From assembly GCF_000423865.1 (NCBI RefSeq), contig NZ_AUIU01000012.1, positions 62,001-126,000 of the forward strand: DNA of 64,000 nucleotides, read 5' to 3'. Shown here in pieces: positions 17,538-27,212 of the stretch. Below the pieces are notes generated by a model that had not been told where the DNA came from, ran no database searches, and was given only the letters and a program-made list of their open reading frames with translations. How positions within the stretch are numbered: the stretch's first letter is position 1; each line of letters opens with the position of its first letter. This stretch comes from Thermodesulfovibrio thiophilus DSM 17215 (GTDB lineage Bacteria > Nitrospirota > Thermodesulfovibrionia > Thermodesulfovibrionales > Thermodesulfovibrionaceae). The position numbers and the translations under genes are program-made.

Positions 17538-18290
17538 ATGCGAATGAAATTTTTCATGGCAAACTGGAAGATGCACAAGACTGTTCAAGAAGCGCTTGAG
17601 TTTTTAAAAGATTTCATTCCATCTGTTCAGGGTATATCTGACAGAGAAATTGGTATAGCTCCTGCATTTGTATGCATTGACAGTATGTCAAAAGCTTTAA
17701 GGGATACAGATATAAAAGTTGGGGCTCAAAATGTTTTTTATGAAAATAAAGGAGCATATACCGGAGAAGTATCTCCAGTAATGCTTAAAGACTTAAATAT
17801 TGATTATGTAATAATTGGCCATTCAGAAAGACGAAAATATTTTCATGAGACAGATGAAATAATTAATCTTAAAATAAAGGCAACTATGAGTGAAAACCTA
17901 AATGTGATTTTCTGTATTGGCGAAACACTTGAAGAAAGAGAATCAGAGAAAACATTTGATGTTTTAAAAAAACAAATTGAAAAAGGACTTGAAAATATAG
18001 AAAAATATGACTCTTTAGTATTGGCTTATGAACCTGTATGGGCAATTGGAACAGGAAAAGTGGCATCTGAATTGCAAATTGAAGAAGCTCATGCATTTAT
18101 AAAAAATAGATTAAAAGATATTTATTCAGATAAAGCTGACAGAATAAGAATACTTTACGGTGGAAGTGTTAGTCCTGAAAATATTCATTCAATAATGAAT
18201 ATTGCCAATGTTGACGGAGTCCTTGTCGGCGGTGCCAGTCTTGACCCTGAAAAGTTTTTAAAAATTATAAAATATGAAGAACGAAAATAA
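17538..18290 (+). CDS. tpiA: Triosephosphate isomerase
   Basis: This 250-residue glycolytic/gluconeogenic enzyme interconverts glyceraldehyde-3-phosphate and dihydroxyacetone phosphate. The catalytic residues are visible: Lys11 (ANWKMHK), His95 (IIGHSERR) and Glu165 (LAYEPVWAIGTGKVA), and the phosphate loop is LYGGSVSPEN. Two start codons are possible (MRM); the upstream ATG is preferred because a -10 box lies 8 bases before it and neither has a Shine-Dalgarno. It is followed after 16 nt by secG, a neighbour pair common in bacteria. Confidence 0.97.
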   Translation: MRMKFFMANWKMHKTVQEALEFLKDFIPSVQGISDREIGIAPAFVCIDSMSKALRDTDIKVGAQNVFYENKGAYTGEVSPVMLKDLNIDYVIIGHSERRKYFHETDEIINLKIKATMSENLNVIFCIGETLEERESEKTFDVLKKQIEKGLENIEKYDSLVLAYEPVWAIGTGKVASELQIEEAHAFIKNRLKDIYSDKADRIRILYGGSVSPENIHSIMNIANVDGVLVGGASLDPEKFLKIIKYEERK

Positions 18291-18306
18291 ATAGGGAGGA
18301 AATTTT

Positions 18307-18630
18307 ATGAAAACATTGCTTTTAACTTTTCACATAATACTCTGTTTGGTTATGATTGCTGTAGTTCTTCTTCACAGAGGTAAAGGAGCTGAACTTGGAC
18401 CTGCCTTTGGAGGAGGCTCTTCACAGACTCTTTTTGGTCCAAGAGGTGCTGCTACTTTTCTTAACAAAGTAGCAACCATTGTGGCTGTGTTATTTATGCT
18501 TTCTTCTTTCTTTCTGACCTATATTACTACAAGAAATAAATCTGTTGTCTCAGATGTCAATATTCCTCAACAAACTCAACCAGTTCAGCCAGCCCAGCAA
18601 CCAACAGGAGAACAACCTCAACAAAAGTAG
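18307..18630 (+). CDS. secG: Preprotein translocase subunit SecG
   Basis: This 107-residue inner-membrane protein has two transmembrane helices (about 2-22 and 55-76) joined by the conserved loop GAELGPAFGGGSSQTLFG, followed by a Gln/Pro-rich cytoplasmic tail. SecG assists SecYE in protein export. A GGGAGG ribosome site precedes the ATG. The stop codon directly abuts the ATG of the next gene, so the two are coupled. Confidence 0.95.
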   Translation: MKTLLLTFHIILCLVMIAVVLLHRGKGAELGPAFGGGSSQTLFGPRGAATFLNKVATIVAVLFMLSSFFLTYITTRNKSVVSDVNIPQQTQPVQPAQQPTGEQPQQK

Positions 18631-20217
18631 ATGTTAAAAAAATATGGCAGATTTATTCTTTTTTTAACTTTATTTATTTTTTCCTGCCAGAGAGCCCCTG
18701 ATATAAAAGAACCATTCTCTTTAACCGGAGCTTCTTCTGCTGATGCTAAAAGACTTCTACCTCTCTTTGCTTCAGACTCAGCAAGTGCCGATATAAGCGG
18801 AAGAGTTTTTAATGGACTTACAAAATATGACAAAAATCTTAATATTGTTGGAGACCTCGCTGAGAAATGGATTATATCAAAAAATGGTAAAGAAATTATT
18901 TTTTATCTCAGAAAAGGAGTTAAATGGCATGATGGTATAGAATTTACTGCAGAGGATGTTGTATTCACATATAAAGCAATTACTGATCCTCGTAATCCAA
19001 CACCTTATAGCAGTACCTACGGCCCGGTGAAAGAAGTGAAAGCCATTGATAAATACACTGTGAAAATTTTATATGAAAAACCTTTTGCACCTTCGCTTGA
19101 ATCATGGGGAATGGGAATTCTTCCAAAACATTTGCTCGAGGGTAAAGAACTGTTTAACTCTCCACTTAACAGAGCTCCTGTTGGCACAGGCCCTTACAAA
19201 ATGAAAGAATGGGTAACAGGACAGAGAATTATCCTTGAACGAAATCAAAACTACTTTGAAGGTTTACCTTTTTTCGAAAAATTTATTTCAAGAATTATAC
19301 CCGATGCATCCACAATGTTTCTTGAACTGAGATTTGGTGGAATAGATTATATGGGACTTAATCCTGCGCAATATAAATATTATGGTACAAAAGATTTTTT
19401 TAAAACATACTTCAATGTTTACCGCTATCCATCTTTTGGATATACCTATATTGGATATAATCTTGAAAATGTTTTATTTTCGGATAAAAAAGTTCGTCAG
19501 GCGATTGCTCATTCCATAAACAAAAAAGAAGTCATTGAAGGAGTTCTTCTTGGATATGGAAGCCCTTGTACAGGACCATTTCCACCTTCTTCATGGGCAT
19601 TCAATCCTGATGTAACAGATTTTGAGTATTCACCTGAGAAAGCAAAAAATATTCTTTATGAACTTGGATGGAGAACTGGTAATGACGGTATTCTGGTAAA
19701 AGATGGGAAAAGATTTTCATTTATTCTGCTTGTTAATCAGGGCAATGAAGGCAGACTTAAAACAGCACAAATTATAAAAGAGCAACTAAAAAACGTTGGA
19801 ATTGACCTGAATATAAGAGTTCTTGAATGGCAAAGTTTTCTAGAACTTGTTACAAAAAGGCAATTTCAGGCAGTATTACTTGGCTGGTCACTTTCTCATG
19901 ACCCTGATTTATATGATATATTCCATTCTTCTAAAACTAAACCTGGAGAGTTCAATTTTGTCAGTTACAGCAATCCATATGTTGATAGATTAATTGAGCA
20001 GGCACGAGGAATCCTCAACAGAGATGAAAGGAAAAAGCTTTATTTTAAAATTCATAAACTTATCACAGAAGATCAACCTTATACATTTCTTTATGTTCCT
20101 GACACAATTATTGCTGTAAATAAGAGGATTAAAGGCATTGAACCTGCTCCTGCAGGAATATGGCATAACTATATTTTCTGGTATGTGCCAAAAAATACCA
20201 TGGACTGGTATAATTAA
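18631..20217 (+). CDS. Oligopeptide/dipeptide ABC transporter substrate-binding lipoprotein
   Basis: This 528-residue protein belongs to solute-binding family 5 (DppA/OppA type). A lipoprotein signal ends in LFIFSC, with the lipidated cysteine at about residue 19. The mature part has family features such as RKGVKWHDGIEFTAEDVVFTY and a bilobal length. The cargo is probably a peptide or another small molecule such as nickel; sequence does not decide. No cognate permease or ATPase genes are adjacent, so the partners are elsewhere. The ATG follows the secG stop with no gap and no Shine-Dalgarno, indicating translational coupling. Confidence 0.9.
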   Translation: MLKKYGRFILFLTLFIFSCQRAPDIKEPFSLTGASSADAKRLLPLFASDSASADISGRVFNGLTKYDKNLNIVGDLAEKWIISKNGKEIIFYLRKGVKWHDGIEFTAEDVVFTYKAITDPRNPTPYSSTYGPVKEVKAIDKYTVKILYEKPFAPSLESWGMGILPKHLLEGKELFNSPLNRAPVGTGPYKMKEWVTGQRIILERNQNYFEGLPFFEKFISRIIPDASTMFLELRFGGIDYMGLNPAQYKYYGTKDFFKTYFNVYRYPSFGYTYIGYNLENVLFSDKKVRQAIAHSINKKEVIEGVLLGYGSPCTGPFPPSSWAFNPDVTDFEYSPEKAKNILYELGWRTGNDGILVKDGKRFSFILLVNQGNEGRLKTAQIIKEQLKNVGIDLNIRVLEWQSFLELVTKRQFQAVLLGWSLSHDPDLYDIFHSSKTKPGEFNFVSYSNPYVDRLIEQARGILNRDERKKLYFKIHKLITEDQPYTFLYVPDTIIAVNKRIKGIEPAPAGIWHNYIFWYVPKNTMDWYN

Positions 20218-20221
20218 AACT

Positions 20222-20869
20222 ATGAGGCTTTTATATCAAAAACATAGACTGTTATTTAAAACCTTGACAATTAATTTATTATGTATTTTTTTATTGTTAA
20301 CACTCTCCTATGCTCAGAATACCACTTTATCCAAAATTGAAACCGCATATAAAAATATAGATGATGCAAGTGGGAATTTTATTCAGATAAGTTATATAAA
20401 AGAACTTGGAAAAACTCAAAAATTTAATGGAAAATTTTTTATAAAGGGCGACAAAATAAGATGGCAGTATTCTGGAAATTTTTCCCAGGTAGTTTATCTC
20501 AATAGAAAAATGCTCACTGTTTATGACAAAACAAATAAACAGGCAATACAGAGCAGTTTTACAGAAGATAAATACGGACAGCTGCCTATTGCACTTCTTT
20601 CAAGAATGGCTGATATTAAAAAGGATTTTGAAGTTGCAGAAAATAAAGAAAACACTTTGATTCTGGTTCCTAAAACTAAAATGGGCAACATTAAAAGAAT
20701 CGAACTGGTTATTAATGAAAACGAATTTCCAATTAAATCTCTTAAGATTACTGATACTATGGCAAATATAATAACAATTGAATTTAACAATGTAAAAATA
20801 AATACAACTCTCAGAGATTCATTATTTAATTTCATTCCCAGGAAAGATGACACAGTATTACAGTATTAA
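20222..20869 (+). CDS. lolA: Outer-membrane lipoprotein carrier protein LolA
   Basis: This 215-residue periplasmic chaperone carries lipoproteins from the inner-membrane Lol complex to the outer membrane, so the cell has an outer membrane. A signal peptide spans about residues 1-35 (ending LTLSYAQ). The mature sequence shows the LolA pattern GNFIQISYIKEL, then GKFFIKGDKIRWQYSG. The frame is open further upstream inside the preceding gene, but the ATG chosen gives a proper signal peptide and lies 4 nt after the lipoprotein gene. Placement after a lipoprotein gene fits its role. Confidence 0.88.
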   Translation: MRLLYQKHRLLFKTLTINLLCIFLLLTLSYAQNTTLSKIETAYKNIDDASGNFIQISYIKELGKTQKFNGKFFIKGDKIRWQYSGNFSQVVYLNRKMLTVYDKTNKQAIQSSFTEDKYGQLPIALLSRMADIKKDFEVAENKENTLILVPKTKMGNIKRIELVINENEFPIKSLKITDTMANIITIEFNNVKINTTLRDSLFNFIPRKDDTVLQY

Positions 20870-20918
20870 AGTTTTTCTCATTTAATTTAAAGAAACCAGA
20901 GTATAATTGGAGGTGAGG

Positions 20919-21869
20919 ATGAGTAAAAGAAAAATTGCCATAACAATGGGAGATCCTGCTGGAATAGGTGCAGAAATTATCGTCAAAGCCTTTGCTCAGG
21001 AAGATATCTATAAAATATGCAATCCTGTTGTCATAGGAGACAGAGCGGTTATAAAAGAAGTTATCAAAACAATAAATATAGATTTTGACCCTGATAATAT
21101 AGAAATATTAAATCTCAATGAAGTGAAAAACCCTTCAAAACTTCACAAAGGAAAGCCTTCTGAAGAATCTGGAAGAGCCTCATTTTCCTATATCAGGAAA
21201 GCTGTAGAACTTTACAGACTTGGAATAGTTGAAGCAATTGTTACAGCACCAATTACAAAAATTGCTTTGAAAATGGCTGGACTTCCATGGATTGGACATA
21301 CAGATATGCTTGCGAGTCTAACCAATGTTGAAGATTATGCAATGGCTTTTTACAGTGAACCATTAAAATTAATACTTGCAACCATTCATGTGCCTCTTAA
21401 AGATGTTCCATATCTTATAAAAAAAGAAAAAGTTATCAAATCCATATTTTTTGGACAAAAAGCCTGCGAAATGCTTCAGATTGAAAATCCTCGAATTGCA
21501 ATATCAGGTCTTAATCCACACGCAGGAGAAGATGGAATTATGGGAAGAGAGGAAATCGATGAAATTATGCCCGCTGTTAAAGAAGCAAGATCTCTTGGTA
21601 TAAATGTGTCAGGTCCTTATCCAGCTGATTCTATTTTCTGGCGTGCGTCAAAAGGTGAATTTGATATGATTGTTGCCATGTATCATGATCAAGGGCTTGC
21701 ACCATTTAAACTGTTAGCCTTTGATAAAGGTGTAAACTTTACTGTAGGGCTTCCATTTATTAGAACTTCTCCTGACCATGGAACAGCTTATGATATAGCA
21801 TGGCAGGGGAAAGCTAATCCTGCAAGCCTCATCGAGGCAATAAAACTTGCTGCAAGGATGGTACTATGA
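20919..21869 (+). CDS. pdxA: 4-hydroxythreonine-4-phosphate dehydrogenase PdxA
   Basis: This 316-residue NAD-dependent, metal-requiring enzyme works in the DXP-dependent pyridoxal phosphate pathway. It begins MSKRKIAITMGDPAGIGAE, a near-perfect family N-terminus, and has the metal-binding histidine segments GLNPHAGEDG and MYHDQGLAPFK. The ATG is chosen over a TTG four codons upstream because GGAGGTGAGG lies just before it. It overlaps the next gene by 4 bases (ATGA). Confidence 0.96.
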   Translation: MSKRKIAITMGDPAGIGAEIIVKAFAQEDIYKICNPVVIGDRAVIKEVIKTINIDFDPDNIEILNLNEVKNPSKLHKGKPSEESGRASFSYIRKAVELYRLGIVEAIVTAPITKIALKMAGLPWIGHTDMLASLTNVEDYAMAFYSEPLKLILATIHVPLKDVPYLIKKEKVIKSIFFGQKACEMLQIENPRIAISGLNPHAGEDGIMGREEIDEIMPAVKEARSLGINVSGPYPADSIFWRASKGEFDMIVAMYHDQGLAPFKLLAFDKGVNFTVGLPFIRTSPDHGTAYDIAWQGKANPASLIEAIKLAARMVL

Positions 21870-22966
21870 AACTTTTTACACCCTTTGAAATTAAAACAAT
21901 TAAGATGCAAAACAGAATAGTACGTTCTGCAACATTTGAAAAAATGGCTGATGAAGACGGTTTTGTCACAGAGGAGCTTATAAATTTTTATGTAACTCTT
22001 GCAAGAGGTGGAGCTGGATTAATAATCACAGGTAATGCTCTGGTTCACGTATCAGGCAGAAGTGCTCCTAAAATGATATGTATTCATAATGATTTTTATG
22101 TTGAGGGCCTTAAAAAACTCACAAATGCTGTTCATAAAGCTGGTGGGAAAATAGTGATTCAACTTAGTCACGGAGGAAGACAGTGTGCATCAATTTTTCT
22201 TGGTGGTTCACAGCCCGTAGCGCCTTCATCTATTTATGAACCTGTTTATAAAGTAATGCCCAGAGAATTAAAGCAGGAAGAAATCTGGGAAATAATAGAA
22301 TCTTTTGGCAGTGCAGCCAGACGAGCAAAAGAAGCAGGATTTGACGGAGTTCAGCTCCATGGTGCTCATGGATATTTAATAAATCAGTTTCTATCTCCTT
22401 ATACAAACAGAAGAAATGACTACTGGGGAGGAGACGAAGAGCGAAGATTTCACTTTCTTGAAGAAGTTTACGAAAGCATAAGATACAATGTTGGCTTTGA
22501 CTATCCTGTAATGATAAAACTCAATGCCTGTGATTTTATTGAAGGAGGATTAAAACTTGAAGATAGCTTAAAAATTGCCAAAAGACTTAAAAATTTAGGA
22601 ATTGATGCCATTGAGGTAAGTGGGGGCATAGTGGAATCTAAACCAGAAGAAAGACCTGTCAGAATAAAGATAGATTCTCCAGAAAAGGAAGCATACTTCA
22701 GAGAATTTTCAAAAGAATTCAAAAAAAATCTGAAAATTCCAGTTATGCTTGTTGGTGGAATTCGCTCTCGCTCTGTAGCAGAAGAAATCTTGCAAAAAAA
22801 TGAAGCAGATCTTATTTCTCTTTCACGACCATTAATCCGAGAACCTGATTTACCGCTAAAATGGATGAAAGATAAAGAAAGGTCTGACTGCATATCCTGT
22901 AATGGATGCATGAGATTTATAAAATTACCTCATGTAAAGTGTATCCAACTTGAAAAAAAGCGATAA
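21866..22966 (+). CDS. NADH:flavin oxidoreductase, old yellow enzyme family
   Basis: This 366-residue FMN barrel protein has the family segments QLSHGGRQ and [20 protein letters not shown], followed by NRRNDYWGG. The C-terminus holds CISCNGC with a further Cys 11 residues later (HVKC). This resembles the 4Fe-4S loop of the longer 2,4-dienoyl-CoA reductase branch, yet the protein ends there and lacks the extra FAD/NAD domains. The substrate (an enone, enoate or quinone-like compound) is unknown. It overlaps pdxA by 4 bases with an AAGGATGG ribosome site. Confidence 0.88.
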   Translation: MKLFTPFEIKTIKMQNRIVRSATFEKMADEDGFVTEELINFYVTLARGGAGLIITGNALVHVSGRSAPKMICIHNDFYVEGLKKLTNAVHKAGGKIVIQLSHGGRQCASIFLGGSQPVAPSSIYEPVYKVMPRELKQEEIWEIIESFGSAARRAKEAGFDGVQLHGAHGYLINQFLSPYTNRRNDYWGGDEERRFHFLEEVYESIRYNVGFDYPVMIKLNACDFIEGGLKLEDSLKIAKRLKNLGIDAIEVSGGIVESKPEERPVRIKIDSPEKEAYFREFSKEFKKNLKIPVMLVGGIRSRSVAEEILQKNEADLISLSRPLIREPDLPLKWMKDKERSDCISCNGCMRFIKLPHVKCIQLEKKR

Positions 22967-23007
22967 ATTGCTTTAATTTAATTGATAAATTTTTAAGGAG
23001 GCTTGAT

Positions 23008-24462
23008 TTGGGACTGAATAATCTAACACTTGTGGAATTAGGAAAAATGATTCACAAAGGAGAAGTAAGACCTCATGAAATTTTAATAGATATATTTAAT
23101 AGAATACAGGAGGTAGAAGGTAAAGTAAAGTCTTTTATAACTTTAACAATTGAAAAAGCCTATGAAATGGCTAAAGATGCTGAAAATACAATTTTTACAG
23201 GTAAAAAAAATATTGCTACAGGGATTCCTATTGCTATAAAAGATAATATCTGCACAAAAGGTATCCTCACTACATGTGCTTCAAAAATTCTTTACAATTT
23301 TTATCCTCCATATGAAAGCACTGTCACAGAAAAACTTTTAAAAGAAAAATATGTTCTCGTAGGCAAAACAAATATGGATGAATTTGCAATGGGTTCTTCA
23401 ACTGAAAACTCAGGATTTCATATTACCAGAAATCCATGGAATCTCGAAAGAGTTCCAGGTGGAAGTTCAGGTGGAAGTGCTGCAGCTGTTGCTGCTGATG
23501 AATGTATTGCTGCACTTGGTTCTGATACAGGAGGTTCTATCAGACAACCTGCTTCTTTCTGTGGTGTTGTCGGATTAAAACCAACCTACGGAAGAGTTTC
23601 CCGTTTCGGTTTAGTTGCTTTTGCATCGTCCCTTGACCAGATAGGTCCATTAACAAAATGTGTTGCTGATTCTGCCCTGTTAATGAATGTTATCGCTGGA
23701 TACACTCATATGGATTCAACTTCCGTTCCCATAAAACCAGCTGATTTTACCGAAAAATTGGGAAAGGAAATAAAAAATTTTAAAATTGGTATTCCTAAAG
23801 AATATTTCATTAAAGGAATGGACAAAGAAGTCGAAGAACGAGTTAATGAAGCGATAAAACATCTTGAGTCTCTTGGCTGTATTCCGATTGAAATATCTCT
23901 ACCCCATACTGAGTATGCTGTTGCCACTTACTATATTATAGCCACATCAGAGGCGTCTTCTAATCTTGCAAGATATGATGGAGTAAAATACGGGCTCAGG
24001 GTTGAAGGAAAAGACCTATTGGACATGTATATGAAAACCCGTAGCAAAGGCTTTGGTGCAGAAGTCAAGAGAAGAATTATGCTCGGTACATACTGCCTTT
24101 CAGCAGGATATTATGATGCTTACTATAAAAAAGCACAACAGGTTAGAACTTTAATTAAAAACGATTTTGAAAAAGCGTTTAAAGAAGTTAATTTTATTGT
24201 AACACCGACTGTTCCTTCCACTGCATTTAAAATTGGTGAAAAAATAGATGATCCATTACAGATGTATCTATCTGACATCTTTACAATTTCTGTAAATCTC
24301 GGAGGACTGCCTGCCATATCAATTCCATGCGGATTCAATAAGGACGGACTTCCAGTTGGGCTTCAAATAATTGGTAAACCTTTTAATGAATCTGAAATTC
24401 TTCAACTTGCTTTTGCCTATGAACAGTCAACTCCATGGCATACAAAGAAACCATTATTATAA
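23008..24462 (+). CDS. gatA: Aspartyl/glutamyl-tRNA amidotransferase subunit A
   Basis: This 484-residue amidase-signature protein is the glutaminase of GatCAB, which converts Glu-tRNA-Gln (and Asp-tRNA-Asn) to the amidated forms. The Ser-cisSer-Lys triad is Lys78 (AIKDN), Ser153 (PGGSSGGS) and Ser177 ([11 protein letters not shown]). The start is TTG, supported by AAGGAGG and the absence of a nearby ATG. No gatC lies in the 41 nt upstream, so the small third subunit must be encoded elsewhere. It is 10 nt before gatB. Confidence 0.96.
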   Translation: MGLNNLTLVELGKMIHKGEVRPHEILIDIFNRIQEVEGKVKSFITLTIEKAYEMAKDAENTIFTGKKNIATGIPIAIKDNICTKGILTTCASKILYNFYPPYESTVTEKLLKEKYVLVGKTNMDEFAMGSSTENSGFHITRNPWNLERVPGGSSGGSAAAVAADECIAALGSDTGGSIRQPASFCGVVGLKPTYGRVSRFGLVAFASSLDQIGPLTKCVADSALLMNVIAGYTHMDSTSVPIKPADFTEKLGKEIKNFKIGIPKEYFIKGMDKEVEERVNEAIKHLESLGCIPIEISLPHTEYAVATYYIIATSEASSNLARYDGVKYGLRVEGKDLLDMYMKTRSKGFGAEVKRRIMLGTYCLSAGYYDAYYKKAQQVRTLIKNDFEKAFKEVNFIVTPTVPSTAFKIGEKIDDPLQMYLSDIFTISVNLGGLPAISIPCGFNKDGLPVGLQIIGKPFNESEILQLAFAYEQSTPWHTKKPLL

Positions 24463-24472
24463 AGGAGTGAAA

Positions 24473-25903
24473 ATGCAATACGAAGCAGTAATTGGACTTG
24501 AAGTACATGCTCAGCTTTTAACACAAAGTAAAATATTCTGTAGCTGTTCCACTCAATTTGGATCAGAACCAAATACTCAAGTATGCCCTGTGTGTCTTGG
24601 TATGCCAGGTGTACTTCCAGTATTAAATAAAAAAGCTGTTGAATATACTATTAAAACAGGCCTTGCAATGAATTGCAAGATTGCTTCTTACAGTAGATTT
24701 GCAAGAAAAAACTATTTCTATCCTGATCTTCCAAAGGGATATCAAATAAGTCAGTATGAGCTTCCATTGTGTGAGGAAGGATATCTTGAGATAACAGTTA
24801 ATAACGAAAGAAGAAAAATCCGTATAAAAAGAATTCATCTTGAAGAAGATGCGGGTAAAAACATACATGACCCATCTGGTTACAGTTTTGTTGATTTTAA
24901 CAGAACCGGCGTTCCTTTAATGGAAATAGTATCTGAGCCTGATATAAAAACACCTGCTGAAGCAGCTTCATATATGAAAAAATTAAGAACTATTCTGAGA
25001 TATCTTGGAGTTTGTGATGGCAATCTTGAACAGGGTTCCCTGAGATGTGATGCAAACATTTCTATTAGACCTGTGGGAAGCAAAGAATTTGGTGTTAAAA
25101 CCGAGATAAAAAATATCAACTCTTTTCGCTTCGTTGAAAAAGCTCTGGAATACGAAATTAAAAGACAAATACGAATTCTCACTGATGGTGGTAAAATTAC
25201 TCAGGAAACAAGGCTCTGGGATTCACAGACAGGCACTACTCAATCAATGCGTTCAAAAGAAGAAGCACATGATTACAGATATTTTCCTGAACCTGACCTT
25301 GTACCTGTGGTTGTTTCAAAAGATTTCATTGAAAGAATAAAAAAGGACATGCCTGAACTGCCTGACAACAAAATTGAAAAATTTATTAAACAATATAATC
25401 TACCTAACTATGACGCTGAAATTCTAACAGAAGAAAAGTCTATTGCAGAGTGGTTTGAAGAAGCAGTAAAACTGGGCGGTAAACCAAAAGAAGTATCAAA
25501 TTGGATAATGGGTGAGCTTCTGAGATTACTTAATGAAGAAAACAAAGATATAACACAATGTTCTGTAAAGCCATCTCAACTTGTTGAGTTAATAGGATTA
25601 ATTGAAAAGGGAACAATAAACAGAAATACTGCAAAAGAAGTGTTTGAAGAAATGTACAAAACTGGCAAAACTGCTGAAAATATTGTAAAAGAAAAAGGAC
25701 TTACCCAGATTTCTGATGATGCTATTTTAATAGAAGCAATAAAGGAGGTAATATCCAAAAATCCTAAAGAAGTTGAAAGATTTAAAAATGGAGAAGAAAA
25801 ACTTATAGGATTTTTTGTTGGACAGGTTATGAAAAATACAAAGGGTAAAGCCAATCCAAAACTAGTTAATGAACTTATTTTAAAGCTTTTAAAGGACTCA
25901 TAA
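24473..25903 (+). CDS. gatB: Aspartyl/glutamyl-tRNA amidotransferase subunit B
   Basis: This 476-residue subunit binds tRNA, activates the misacylated Glu/Asp side chain and transfers ammonia from GatA. It has the typical start [15 protein letters not shown], zinc-type cysteines ([17 protein letters not shown]), the core [15 protein letters not shown] and the C-terminal YqeY-like tail domain. An AAAGGAG site fixes the ATG, although the frame is open 34 codons upstream inside gatA. Its stop codon is immediately followed by the start of a small cytochrome gene. Confidence 0.97.
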   Translation: MQYEAVIGLEVHAQLLTQSKIFCSCSTQFGSEPNTQVCPVCLGMPGVLPVLNKKAVEYTIKTGLAMNCKIASYSRFARKNYFYPDLPKGYQISQYELPLCEEGYLEITVNNERRKIRIKRIHLEEDAGKNIHDPSGYSFVDFNRTGVPLMEIVSEPDIKTPAEAASYMKKLRTILRYLGVCDGNLEQGSLRCDANISIRPVGSKEFGVKTEIKNINSFRFVEKALEYEIKRQIRILTDGGKITQETRLWDSQTGTTQSMRSKEEAHDYRYFPEPDLVPVVVSKDFIERIKKDMPELPDNKIEKFIKQYNLPNYDAEILTEEKSIAEWFEEAVKLGGKPKEVSNWIMGELLRLLNEENKDITQCSVKPSQLVELIGLIEKGTINRNTAKEVFEEMYKTGKTAENIVKEKGLTQISDDAILIEAIKEVISKNPKEVERFKNGEEKLIGFFVGQVMKNTKGKANPKLVNELILKLLKDS

Positions 25904-26143
25904 ATGCCGTTTATAGGTATAATTTTTTTAATAATTATTTTTATATCAGCTAATGCTTTTGCTTTAAAATGCGATAAATGTCATAAAAATGATAATTCTA
26001 TTACGCAAATATCTCAAGAAAAAGGGATAAAAACCAAACAAGACCTGGTTAATAAATTAAGAAAAGGTTCAAAGGCAAAACTTCATCAACATTTAAGTGA
26101 CAATGATATTAATGAGGCAGCAAAGCAGATAAATTTGAAATAA
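25904..26143 (+). CDS. Very small secreted monohaem c-type cytochrome
   Basis: This 79-residue protein has a signal peptide (about 1-20) followed at once by a CxxCH haem motif, Cys23, Cys26 and His27. The mature part of about 59 residues is smaller than normal class I cytochromes and contains no methionine after the haem motif. His61 or His63 (LHQHL) are the only obvious distal ligands. It starts directly at the gatB stop with AAAGGA upstream, so it is co-expressed with gatAB although unrelated in function. It probably acts in the periplasm as an electron carrier; its partner is unknown. It ends one base from the convergent ilvE. Confidence 0.75.
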   Translation: MPFIGIIFLIIIFISANAFALKCDKCHKNDNSITQISQEKGIKTKQDLVNKLRKGSKAKLHQHLSDNDINEAAKQINLK

Positions 26144-26144
26144 A

Positions 26145-27059
26145 TTATACAAAATCAAGCCAGTGTTTATATTTAGGAGATTTACCTTTTACTATATCAA
26201 AAAATAAATTCTGTATTTTCCCTGTAACCAAACCACAACTTCCTGATCCTATAATCCGTCCATCAATTTCTCTTATAGGAGTTATTTCAGCAGCTGTTCC
26301 AGTAAAAAAGACCTCATCAGATATATATAATTCATCGCGTGTAAATCTTTCTTCTCGTACTTCAATTCCTAAATCTTTAGCAATATTAATAACAGTATCC
26401 CTTGTAACTCCTTCAAGAATCGAAGTTAAAGGAGTGGTTTTTAGAATACCTTTGCGTACCATAAAAATATTTTCTCCGCTTCCTTCAGAGACATAGCCTT
26501 CTGTATCAAGTAAAATAGCCTCATCAAAGCCACACGAAACTGCTTCAATCTTTGCAAGCTGTCCATTGACATAATAACCTGCTACTTTACCCCTTGACAT
26601 ACTAGAATTAACATGATTACGAATAAATGAAGATGTCTTAACCTTTATTCCATTTTGAATAGCATCCTTTCCAAGATAAGCTCCCCAACTCCAGGCAGCT
26701 ATTGCAACTTGAATAGGATTATTTTTAGGATAAACACCCATGCTGCCATATCCAATAAAAACTATAGGTCTTATATAGCAAGAATTGATTTTGTTAATTC
26801 TTATTGTCTCTTTTATTGCATCATAAATTTCAGTTTCAGTAAAAGGAATTTTTAGCGTAAAAATATGGGCTGATTTAAAAAGCCTTTCTACATGTTCTTT
26901 TAACCTGAAAACAGCAGGACCTTCCTCTGTCTCATAACATCTAATTCCTTCAAAGAGAGCAAGACCATAATGAAGAGAATGAGTTAGAACATGAATTTTT
27001 GCATCATCCCAGTTAACAAATTTTCCATCCATCCATATTTTTTCTGTTTTCGGAATCAC
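26145..27059 (-). CDS. ilvE: Branched-chain amino acid aminotransferase
   Basis: This 304-residue fold-type IV PLP enzyme makes or degrades valine, leucine and isoleucine. Family segments include [20 protein letters not shown], the Lys-containing [30 protein letters not shown] and [12 protein letters not shown]. The start is a GTG whose N-terminus ([19 protein letters not shown]) matches the family. It has no ribosome site, but a TTGACT/TTTAAT promoter lies so close that the mRNA should be leaderless. Its 3' end is one base from the convergent cytochrome gene. Confidence 0.94.
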   Translation of the reverse strand: MIPKTEKIWMDGKFVNWDDAKIHVLTHSLHYGLALFEGIRCYETEEGPAVFRLKEHVERLFKSAHIFTLKIPFTETEIYDAIKETIRINKINSCYIRPIVFIGYGSMGVYPKNNPIQVAIAAWSWGAYLGKDAIQNGIKVKTSSFIRNHVNSSMSRGKVAGYYVNGQLAKIEAVSCGFDEAILLDTEGYVSEGSGENIFMVRKGILKTTPLTSILEGVTRDTVINIAKDLGIEVREERFTRDELYISDEVFFTGTAAEITPIREIDGRIIGSGSCGLVTGKIQNLFFDIVKGKSPKYKHWLDFV

Positions 27060-27066
27060 GAAAAAT

Positions 27067-27096
27067 ATTAAACCATATTTTTCAAGATTAAGTCAA
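27067..27096 (-). promoter_or_regulatory. Promoter of ilvE, predicted leaderless
   Basis: The minus strand has TTGACT (27096-27091), an 18-bp spacer ending in TGG, and TTTAAT (27072-27067). The -10 ends 7 bases before the GTG start of ilvE, so transcription should begin at or next to the start codon. Confidence 0.55.
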
Positions 27097-27194
27097 ATAT
27101 TTTACTCTACCACTCTATTGCATTTCATATTAAATAACAAAACTATCATCCCTACAGTATTATAAAAAGCTTATAAGGCTGACAAAACAAATAA

Positions 27195-27203
27195 TGTTAT
27201 AAT
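27195..27203 (+). promoter_or_regulatory. Extended -10 promoter of the UbiA-type prenyltransferase gene
   Basis: TGTTATAAT is a perfect extended -10 box that ends 9 bases before the ATG. No Shine-Dalgarno is present, so a leader of at most a few bases is predicted. Confidence 0.55.
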
Positions 27204-27212
27204 ATTTTTGAT

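Noticed and set aside
25134-25340. Additional open frames inside gatB and many other antisense or out-of-frame stretches across the window
   Set aside because: They lie within strongly supported genes, lack ribosome sites or promoters, and translate to low-complexity sequence without recognisable domains.
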